Shown one piece after another: positions 38,116 to 45,089 of a DNA stretch of 64,000 bases (position 1 is its first letter; each line of letters begins with the position of its first letter). The DNA lies in contig NZ_JAGYPG010000001.1 of assembly GCF_018343625.1 (NCBI RefSeq), forward strand, positions 1,456,221-1,520,220. The letters are read 5' to 3'. A program made the position numbers and the translations under genes. This DNA is from Lederbergia citri (GTDB taxonomy: Bacteria; Bacillota; Bacilli; Bacillales; Bacillaceae_C). The notes under the pieces are model-generated. The model did not search any database and was not told where the DNA came from. It worked only from the letters and a program-made list of their open reading frames with translations.

Positions 38116-38832
38116 TCATTTTCCACTATCAGCTTTATTCCCCCTAATATTTTCTAAAAATTGTCGATAGCTTCTTTTCATTCTTTTTAACCGTAACCCC
38201 CAATCCAACCCGCAATGGTGCATAATAAGTGGATTTTTAGCGACATCTTTTCGATTTGGTCGGCTATTCCATTTAAGAGGCAACTCTCCGATAAGCGATG
38301 AATATTTCGTAGGACCATCATAGGAGAGAATACGAACATAATTATTTTTAAAACCGAGTAGTTCTAAAAAAGCTTGTTGATCCCACCATCCACGACGATG
38401 TTTTCTCTTAAATTTCCAAACTTCCTCTAATATTTCTAGTGTTCTCGGGTCCCTTTTCGCAACGATAACACCAGAGTTTGGAAAAAGCGGCACCCTTCCA
38501 AAATAACTTGTCATATAGACTACATGATCGGTATTTAGTTCATTACGAATATCTACTCTTGGATCTACAAAGATGGTATCAGAATCCATCCACATTACAA
38601 TTTCATAGAATTTTAATAAGTTATATAATAATATTATTTTATGTTTTTTAGCCGTTTCGTTTGGAAGCAGCTTTTCTTTAAAAAATAAAGTATCAATCTT
38701 ATGAAGCTTTCCGTAATATTCGACGGTTGGTTTCATAATATCAAGTGAATCCTCATGATTCTTACCTGTTGCTAAACAACATATCACCATATTACTGTTA
38801 GGTGTAAGAGAAAATTCATACGAGGGAATCAT
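38116..38832 (-). CDS. Glycosyltransferase, GT34 (galactosyl/mannosyl) type
   Basis: 238 residues. The GMA12/MNN10-like pattern includes MVICCLATGKN near 15-25, the metal-binding WMDSDTIF near 81-88, a SGVIVAKRDPRTLEILEEVW block, and GWWDQQAF near 148-155. These retaining enzymes move galactose, mannose or xylose from nucleotide sugars. The family is best known in eukaryotes, with scattered bacterial members. AAAGGAGAG precedes ATG 38832. It lies between the nucleotidyltransferase and the UDP-glucose dehydrogenase genes. Confidence 0.75.
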   Translation of the reverse strand: MIPSYEFSLTPNSNMVICCLATGKNHEDSLDIMKPTVEYYGKLHKIDTLFFKEKLLPNETAKKHKIILLYNLLKFYEIVMWMDSDTIFVDPRVDIRNELNTDHVVYMTSYFGRVPLFPNSGVIVAKRDPRTLEILEEVWKFKRKHRRGWWDQQAFLELLGFKNNYVRILSYDGPTKYSSLIGELPLKWNSRPNRKDVAKNPLIMHHCGLDWGLRLKRMKRSYRQFLENIRGNKADSGK

Positions 38833-38859
38833 TCCATCTCTCCTTTAAGTTGAACGAAT

Positions 38860-39729
38860 TTATTTCGTATTCACTAAGTTCATTAAGTATTTTCCATAAT
38901 CACTTTTTAATAAGGGCTTAGCTAATAATTCTAATTGCTCTCTTGAGATATGCCCTTTTTTGTACGCAATTTCTTCTATGCATCCTAATTTCAAGTTATG
39001 ATGTTTTTCGATTTCTTTTACATAATGTGCCGACTCAAATAGGGAACAATGTGTACCCATATCAAACCAAGAATGTCCTTCCTCTATAAGCACAACATGT
39101 AATTCGTCCATATTTAGATAGGCCTTGTTTACATCAGTTATTTCTAATTCCCCTCGTTCAGAGGGCGTAAGTTTTTTTGCGATTTCAACAACACGATGAT
39201 CATAAAAATATAACCCTGGAACTGCATAGTTTGATTTCGGATTTATTGGTTTTTCTTCGATGGAAATTACTTTTCCAGCATCATTAAACTCTACTACTCC
39301 AAAACGCTCAGGATCACGAACAAAATAACCAAAAATAGTTGCACCTGTTTTCCTTTTCAAAGCATTACTTATTAATGAAGGCAGATCATACCCACAAAAA
39401 ATATTGTCACCTAGTATTAAGGCAACATTATCGTTACCTATAAACTTTTCTCCTATAATAAAAGCTTGGGCAATACCTTTGGGTGATGGTTCTGCTTCAT
39501 AGCTTAAAGTAAGCCCTAATTGTGAACCATCTCCTAATAACTCTATAAATTTAGGCTTATCATTTGGTGTGGTAATGATTAAAATTTCATTTATATCCGC
39601 TTGCATTAATACAGAAAGCGGGTAATAAATCATCGGTTTATCATAAACAGGCAGCAATGTCTTGGAAATTACCCTAGTTAAAGGACTAAGTCTTGTCCCA
39701 GTTCCTCCAGCAACAATAATCCCTTTCAA
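38860..39729 (-). CDS. rfbA: Glucose-1-phosphate thymidylyltransferase
   Basis: Makes dTDP-glucose from glucose-1-phosphate and dTTP, the entry to dTDP-rhamnose and other deoxysugars. 289 residues, with the [17 protein letters not shown] signature at 2-18, [26 protein letters not shown] and GVVEFN blocks. The start is TTG 39729 after AAGGAGG. No rfbB, rfbC or rfbD is seen in the window, so later steps must be encoded elsewhere. First gene of the minus-strand sugar block. Confidence 0.92.
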   Translation of the reverse strand: MKGIIVAGGTGTRLSPLTRVISKTLLPVYDKPMIYYPLSVLMQADINEILIITTPNDKPKFIELLGDGSQLGLTLSYEAEPSPKGIAQAFIIGEKFIGNDNVALILGDNIFCGYDLPSLISNALKRKTGATIFGYFVRDPERFGVVEFNDAGKVISIEEKPINPKSNYAVPGLYFYDHRVVEIAKKLTPSERGELEITDVNKAYLNMDELHVVLIEEGHSWFDMGTHCSLFESAHYVKEIEKHHNLKLGCIEEIAYKKGHISREQLELLAKPLLKSDYGKYLMNLVNTK

Positions 39730-39916
39730 ATTGCCCCTCCTTTCTTCCTTTCACCCTCTTTTGTTCTGCGGTATTTTCCCAATAACATAGCAAAAAATCA
39801 TATTCAATCGATCCGACATCTGTTGTCCTACATAGTATTCAATTACAAATTTTATGGATAGGTTTCTATCATTCTTCCTTAAATTTAGGGTAGAATACAG
39901 ATTTACAAAATGAATC

Positions 39917-39943
39917 ACGTCACACCCAAGACCTCATAATATA
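39917..39943 (+). promoter_or_regulatory. Putative sigma-K promoter
   Basis: CATAATATA matches CATAnnnTA and an AC lies 16 bases upstream, as in sigma-K promoters. It precedes the glycosyltransferase gene at 39971. CCTCATA and TATGAGG flank it as an inverted repeat. Confidence 0.5.
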
Positions 39944-39970
39944 AAAATATGAGGATTAGGAGGAATCGAG

Positions 39971-40684
39971 ATGGTTTCTTTAATTGCGTGTACCATTAGG
40001 GACAATATGATGAACAACATATTTGAGAATTTTGAAAGACAAAAATGGGAAAAAAAAGAGCTAATCATAATTTTAAATAAAGATGATATGGAAATTGAGA
40101 AGTGGCAGAAACGCTCAAAGTGTTATGAAAATGTTTCTATCTACCAGCTTTCTGAAGAAAAGACTTTAGGGGATTGCTTAAACTTTGGAATCGAAATGGC
40201 TCAATATGATATTGTCGCAAAATTTGATGATGATGACTACTATTCTCCGTATTATTTAACTGAAGCTATGGAAATATTTACAACAACAAATGCTCAATTA
40301 GTAGGTAAAGGAATATCCTTTATGTATTTTGAAAAAGATAACCTATTAACATTGCGTATTTTAGGAAGTGAAAATAAAGCAGGCAAGAGTGGGCTTAAAG
40401 GTGGAACACTCATTTTCAGGAAGGAAATCTATCCAAAAATAAAATTTCCTTCAATAAAAGGCTCTGGTGAAGATAGCAAATTCGTTGTTATGTGCAAAAG
40501 AAATAACGTCAAAATCCATACAACGAGCAGATATAACTATGTGTATATAAGAAGGGCAAATAATAATTTTCACACTTATAAGCGCTCTAACAAAACATTA
40601 AAACAAAAAAGCCAAATAATAGGAAAAATAAGTGATTATATTCCTGTTATTACGAAAGCTTTTGGAAGTAATAACGATTCATAA
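39971..40684 (+). CDS. Family 2-like glycosyltransferase
   Basis: 237-residue GT-A enzyme. Conserved: VSLIACTIR at the start, FERQKWEKKELIIILNKDD, TLGDCLNFG, and the metal-binding FDDDDYYSPYYL near 85-96, with GTLIFRKEI and SGEDSKFV later. Similar along its length to the product of 48491-49162, so the two are paralogues that have diverged. AGGAGG precedes ATG 39971. Divergent from rfbA; a sigma-K-like site suggests late sporulation expression. Confidence 0.85.
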   Translation: MVSLIACTIRDNMMNNIFENFERQKWEKKELIIILNKDDMEIEKWQKRSKCYENVSIYQLSEEKTLGDCLNFGIEMAQYDIVAKFDDDDYYSPYYLTEAMEIFTTTNAQLVGKGISFMYFEKDNLLTLRILGSENKAGKSGLKGGTLIFRKEIYPKIKFPSIKGSGEDSKFVVMCKRNNVKIHTTSRYNYVYIRRANNNFHTYKRSNKTLKQKSQIIGKISDYIPVITKAFGSNNDS

Positions 40685-40704
40685 ACTTTAAAAACGATGT
40701 GTGT

Positions 40705-40755
40705 ACCATAAAGGCTCTAACTGTATGAAAAGTTAGAGCCTTTATGGTATTTTTA
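40705..40755 (+). terminator. Strong terminator
   Basis: An 18-bp perfect stem ACCATAAAGGCTCTAACT with its complement (40705-40722, 40731-40748) and a T-run. It could also end the convergent ATP-grasp gene. Its inner part recurs at 42355-42380. Confidence 0.88.
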
Positions 40756-40773
40756 ATAATCATTTAGTCTGAG

Positions 40774-41514
40774 TTATTGAACCTTCACTTTTCTATAACT
40801 TCTTATCCGTTCATAATCACCATTAGCCAGCTTTTTAAACATAGAAATATTCGGTGCCAGATTCACTTCGATAATCCATATTTTACCTGCTTGATCAACC
40901 CCAATATCAATGCCAAACGTTAGCCTTTTTGGATAATCATTTGTAAGTTTTTTAACCGCTTTTAAGGATAGCTGATCTAATTTCACTAATAGTCCCTCAA
41001 TTTGGTCATTGCTTAGTGTTGATTTCTCTAACGCTTCTTCCACAGTCAAAACAGCTTTAACGGCATTTGTAATAACAAAGCCATTTGCAGCAACTTTCAC
41101 AAGTTTACCCGTGACGTTCCATTCGGGAGAATCTTTTTTTCGTTGCACCATTACACGAATATCAAATGGAGATTCCCCGATAGTTGCCAAAGGGATTCTT
41201 TGCTGTACGACATAGCGCTTTTTTTTTGAAATGTGGTTCTCCTTCAAGAAATGATAAGTTTCCCTCTTTCCATTTAAGATAGTTTTTTGATATCCGCTAT
41301 GAATCTCAATTTTCTCATCTGGCAAAGAAGATAGTTGGATAACCCCTCTCCCTTGATACCCAATACAAGGCTTAATCATGATTTGGCCGTATTGATCTAA
41401 CATTTTCCATAACGACTCTTCAGTTAATAACTTTGTATCAGGCAAGTGCCTAGAAAGTTCCTCTTCTCGTGTCATCAGTTTATGTTTTGTCCATTTCCCA
41501 ACAGAAACGCTCAT
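40774..41514 (-). CDS. YheC/YheD-family ATP-grasp protein (short form, 246 aa)
   Basis: Begins MSVSVGKWTKHK. Nucleotide loop IKPCIGYQGRG at about 46-56, YVVQQRIPLATIGESPFDIRVMVQ near 100-125, and FGIDIGVDQAGKIWIIEVNLAPN near 200-222. Very similar to the C-terminal part of the UDP-glucose dehydrogenase fusion at 35944-36678, so the two are recent duplicates. Predicted ATP-dependent ligase with unknown substrate. AGGGGAAATGAA site upstream. Divergent from the 133-residue Cys-containing gene. Confidence 0.87.
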   Translation of the reverse strand: MSVSVGKWTKHKLMTREEELSRHLPDTKLLTEESLWKMLDQYGQIMIKPCIGYQGRGVIQLSSLPDEKIEIHSGYQKTILNGKRETYHFLKENHISKKKRYVVQQRIPLATIGESPFDIRVMVQRKKDSPEWNVTGKLVKVAANGFVITNAVKAVLTVEEALEKSTLSNDQIEGLLVKLDQLSLKAVKKLTNDYPKRLTFGIDIGVDQAGKIWIIEVNLAPNISMFKKLANGDYERIRSYRKVKVQ

Positions 41515-41738
41515 TTCATTTCCCCTTTTTGTATATTAAGAAGCTTTAAAAACATATACCTCTATCGTTGTTACTATCCTATTTAAACGAGGGGGCATTT
41601 TCTTGTACCTTTCCCCTATTGCTTGATTTAAGATAATATATGTAATTGACTATTTTAGCAAATAACAGGAATACACCTAGTCCGACTTTTCGTCATTTTA
41701 ATATACATATTATGAATGAAACGAAAGGAGGGGAAATA

Positions 41739-42140
41739 ATGGGGATTTTTCAACCTGGCTTACTAATTGGTTTTGATTGTAATGAGGTTCTACCAAATTC
41801 TCTAACTGGCCATCAGACTGTAACACTTGCGACTGTAACCCTAAATGTTGAATCGAGTAGTAACACAGTTTGGTTAACAGCTTATGCAACTTGGTCTGCT
41901 TCAAATACCTCTAACGACGTTAAGTTCAGTTTTGTACGTGATGATGGAAAAGTAATCTGCACTGCAACCGATCATCCTGCTAGCGTAGATACTTTCACTA
42001 CTGCTTTTACTTGTTGTGATAAGGCGCCTCTTACAGGGATTCATACCTACCAACTTCAAGCGACAGGAGTTGGACCTAATGCGAATACAAAATTTACATT
42101 TAGCACAGGAGATTTTGCAGGAGCAGTTATAAACACATAA
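41739..42140 (+). CDS. Uncharacterised Cys-containing, beta-rich small protein (133 aa)
   Basis: Starts MGIFQPGLLIGFDCNEV at ATG 41739, six bases after AAAGGAGGGG; the frame is open upstream to 41646 but without a site. The body is Thr/Ser/Val-rich with alternating polar and apolar residues suggesting a beta-sandwich, few charged residues, and four cysteines (DCNEV, KVICTAT, FTCCDK). No signal peptide and no family recognised. The composition recalls structural spore-surface proteins. As the only small structural-looking gene among glycosyltransferases and ligases it is a candidate substrate or scaffold, but this is inference. Confidence 0.7.
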   Translation: MGIFQPGLLIGFDCNEVLPNSLTGHQTVTLATVTLNVESSSNTVWLTAYATWSASNTSNDVKFSFVRDDGKVICTATDHPASVDTFTTAFTCCDKAPLTGIHTYQLQATGVGPNANTKFTFSTGDFAGAVINT

Positions 42141-42345
42141 CATCTAACTAATATCGGATCGGTAGCTCTAAAGAAAACCGCAAGACGCCCGCCTATTGGC
42201 GACAGGTATATTTTATGAGAAGGAAAAAGTCTACTTTATGACTTTGGCTTTTAAAACCATTGGACCTCGAGCCGATGGCGGCTGGCTATTCATTAAAATC
42301 TTAGTTCTATCAATAAGACTGCTAATAAACTTATACTTTGTTTAT
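42141..42345. other. Intergenic region with dispersed repeat
   Basis: Holds repeat copy 2 (42176-42290) and AT-rich sequence. No gene is seen. Confidence 0.5.
42176..42290. repeat. Dispersed intergenic repeat, copy 2
   Basis: Starts CGCAAGACGCCCGCC and ends GACCTCGAGCC plus GGCGGCTGG. Block order matches 11396-11506, with the core GAAAAAGTC...GACTTTGGC forming an internal stem. Confidence 0.6.
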
Positions 42346-42389
42346 AAAAAAAATGGCTCTAACTTTCCTTAAGTTAGAGCTTTCTTTTT
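42346..42389. terminator. Bidirectional terminator
   Basis: GGCTCTAACT and AGTTAGAGC hairpin with A-run on the left and T-run on the right. Its stem core is identical to the inner stem of the terminator at 40705-40755. Confidence 0.8.
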
Positions 42390-42435
42390 GACTTAAATTA
42401 AAATGTTGCAAATCTCCTTCTAAGCCGATTAGCAA

Positions 42436-43752
42436 TTAAGAAAGGGAACTCATTGCAACATGCTTTGCATATAATATTGGATTTGACTTAACATGATAAT
42501 ACATTTTTCGATCCTTTATCATCAGCGGAAAGTCATGATCATGTCTTTTGTTGATCTCGATTATCCAAATTTTCTCCTGTTCATCAATCCCAATGTCTAT
42601 ACCAAAATCTGCATAGGCACCTACATCCTTTTCAATATGGAAAGCGAGTTTACAGCATACACGTATGATTTCTTGATATTTTTGAAAGGCCTTTAATTCA
42701 TCATAACCAAATTGCATTTTCAGTGCTTCTACCGCCTCTTTTGCAAAACCGCTTGCTTTAAAGTTTGAGGAAATGGCATGTGTTTTTCCAAACCTTGCGA
42801 TCATTCCTGTACACTGCCAGAACCCAGTTTCATTTTTCTGCAAAATAACCCGGTAGTCCACCTTTCTATCTTCAAAGGCATGTAGTCTAATAGGCTGCTG
42901 CAACAAATAATATGAGTGATTTGAAAGAAATTTTATCATTTCAGTTTCAGACATACACCGTATTTCGTCGTCATAATTCTTAATCATTTGATAATAATGA
43001 TCCTTTTTCTCGATATAGTGAATTCCTTTTCCCCTTGAACCACTTTTTGGTTTTAAATAAACCCCATTATACTTTTTTAGGAAAGTATCCAAAGACTCTT
43101 TATTTATTTTCTTCGTTGTTTCAGGCAAATAACCCCTTAACTCTTTATTTTGGGAAAGCAAGTTCCAAAACTCCCATTTATCAAAATAACTAGAATTAAA
43201 GAAACTTTTACCCATTTTTGAAGAAAGAGCTTGAAAAGTAGTTCTTGAAAGTTCAATCCTTCTGAAAATCGCACCAGGAAAAGGCAATACAACTCTTCTC
43301 CAATTATTATGAGTTTCAGGATCAAACACATAACCTGTTATTTTATCATTAGTAAAATCCATTTGGTCTTCACTAAAAACAAAAAGAACGCCGTTAATTT
43401 GTTTGTAAGCTAAAGTATAAACTAGATATCGCTCCAAGTTTTCTTTTAATTTTCGTTCATGCTTTCCTAAAAGGATTCCGATTAAAGGACCAATAATAAG
43501 TTCTTTGTTTTTAAACAAAATTTCATATTTTACTATCGTATCAACCAACAGCTTTTGTATAATACAATCACTAAGTTGAATTGTATATCGGTCGCTTAAT
43601 GTTTTGATATTTACAACCGCTTCAGTCTTTCTCTTTCCATATGAAATAAATATCCTTTCGTTATCTACGATTCCAAACGTTTTCGCCGTGTTTTCATCCA
43701 AACATATATTAGGCTCATTTGAGTTTCCTAGTATGATATTATAAAGCGTCAT
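42436..43752 (-). CDS. YheC/YheD-family ATP-grasp protein (long form, 438 aa)
   Basis: Similar in size to B. subtilis YheD. An N-terminal beta-rich domain (about 1-95) ends GPLIGILLGKHERK. A linker domain has the GYVFDP..HNNWRRVVLPFPGAIFRR motif (about 145-175). The ATP-grasp part begins near 190 with YLKPKSGSRGKGI near 230-242, YYLLQQPIRL, VDYRVILQ, FARFGKTHAISSN and FGIDIGIDEQEKIWIIEINKRHD near 385-410. Overlaps the next gene upstream by four bases (ATGA), so it is translationally coupled. Last gene of a three-gene operon. Confidence 0.88.
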   Translation of the reverse strand: MTLYNIILGNSNEPNICLDENTAKTFGIVDNERIFISYGKRKTEAVVNIKTLSDRYTIQLSDCIIQKLLVDTIVKYEILFKNKELIIGPLIGILLGKHERKLKENLERYLVYTLAYKQINGVLFVFSEDQMDFTNDKITGYVFDPETHNNWRRVVLPFPGAIFRRIELSRTTFQALSSKMGKSFFNSSYFDKWEFWNLLSQNKELRGYLPETTKKINKESLDTFLKKYNGVYLKPKSGSRGKGIHYIEKKDHYYQMIKNYDDEIRCMSETEMIKFLSNHSYYLLQQPIRLHAFEDRKVDYRVILQKNETGFWQCTGMIARFGKTHAISSNFKASGFAKEAVEALKMQFGYDELKAFQKYQEIIRVCCKLAFHIEKDVGAYADFGIDIGIDEQEKIWIIEINKRHDHDFPLMIKDRKMYYHVKSNPILYAKHVAMSSLS

Positions 43753-45089
43753 TTCAATTCACCCCTAAAGCCTGCCACCCATTTTGAATAGTGTAACGGT
43801 GCTGCTTTTGTTTGGTAATAAAGCTGGGAATCATTTGCATCAAGGGCAATGGTCATATCCGGAGACCGATTATTGATTTCAATAATCCAGAGATTTTTAT
43901 CTTCATCCATACCAATATCAATTCCAATATAGGCCAAATGGATCCCTCTTTTCTCCAATAATCTACAGCACAAAATGGAGATTTGCTCCATTTCTTTATA
44001 TTTTTTATAGGCCTCTTTGAAATCTCCACCATACATTTCACTTAAAGTTTCCCATGACTTTTCTGCAGATCCTCCACTCGATATGTTGCTGACGATACTT
44101 TTTTTTTCGCCATACTTAGCTACCATGCCAGGGACAGCCCAGGACCCATTGCGGTCTTTAATGACAATTGCTCGAAAATCGATAACTCGATCATCATATT
44201 TCAGTAATTGGATTCCTTTTTGAAAAATATATTTTTTTAGATTTAATTCTGTTTCCAAATAATATTTTACTGCTTCCCAGTTATCTAACACTGTGAGCAT
44301 GTTTAATCCGCTTAACCGATACTGTAACGTATATTCTTGACTGCTTTTCGTCAACTGATAAATTCCCGATCCCTTCATGCCTGAAATAGGCTTCAAGAAG
44401 ATGCATCCACTTTCGTCTAATAGTTTCTTTACTTCTTGGAGATTCACTGCTAAACCGGTCTCCGGCAAGTATTTTCTTAATTCAGCATTTGTAGAGAGCC
44501 ACTGCCACATTTCCCATTTATTAAAAACATGAGAGTTAAAATATTTATTACCAATTAGATTTTCTAAGATCAATCTTTCAACTTTATTCACTGTCTTCCT
44601 ACAATAGATAACTGAAGGAAAGGGAAAAGTCCCTTTCATCCATTCTTCTTCAATTGGATTATAAGCAAAACCATTTACGATTTTGTTCTCTTGGTTAATT
44701 CCATCAGATGTTACCAAGAGAATAAGGCCGTTTAAATGCTCGTAATCAATTAAATATTTTTTATAGATTCTCATTCTTTGCCTCGTCATTTCATCGAACT
44801 TTCCTAAAATGAAGAGACCAATTATAGGACCGATTAATAAAGCTTCTTCCTCGATTGTTACTTCATATTCAAGAAATTCTGGAAGTAAAAAACCGGTAAA
44901 AAGATCAGCTGAGATATGAATGACCGATTCTTCTTCCTGATGCTTGAGCAGGGTTACTGCATTTTTTTCTATCACTCCAAACTTTACGTTAATCAACTGA
45001 AACTCAGAGACGGATAACTTATCCAAAACTTTAGAATGAAGGGCGATAGAATGGCTAGATGTATAATTGGTTATGATTGTAAACTTCAT
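43749..45089 (-). CDS. YheC/YheD-family ATP-grasp protein (long form, 446 aa)
   Basis: Same architecture as the neighbour at 42436: N-terminal domain ending GPIIGLFILGKFDEM (about 97-113), the NGFAYNPIEEEWMKGTFPFPSVIYCRK block, then the ATP-grasp core with FLKPISGMKGSGI, YIFQKGIQLLKYDDRVIDFRAIV, a YGEKKSIVSNISSGG loop, and IGIDIGMDEDKNLWIIEINNRSPD near the C-terminus. AAAGGAGG precedes ATG 45089, inside the end of the upstream gene (35-base overlap). Middle gene of the operon. Confidence 0.88.
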   Translation of the reverse strand: MKFTIITNYTSSHSIALHSKVLDKLSVSEFQLINVKFGVIEKNAVTLLKHQEEESVIHISADLFTGFLLPEFLEYEVTIEEEALLIGPIIGLFILGKFDEMTRQRMRIYKKYLIDYEHLNGLILLVTSDGINQENKIVNGFAYNPIEEEWMKGTFPFPSVIYCRKTVNKVERLILENLIGNKYFNSHVFNKWEMWQWLSTNAELRKYLPETGLAVNLQEVKKLLDESGCIFLKPISGMKGSGIYQLTKSSQEYTLQYRLSGLNMLTVLDNWEAVKYYLETELNLKKYIFQKGIQLLKYDDRVIDFRAIVIKDRNGSWAVPGMVAKYGEKKSIVSNISSGGSAEKSWETLSEMYGGDFKEAYKKYKEMEQISILCCRLLEKRGIHLAYIGIDIGMDEDKNLWIIEINNRSPDMTIALDANDSQLYYQTKAAPLHYSKWVAGFRGELK

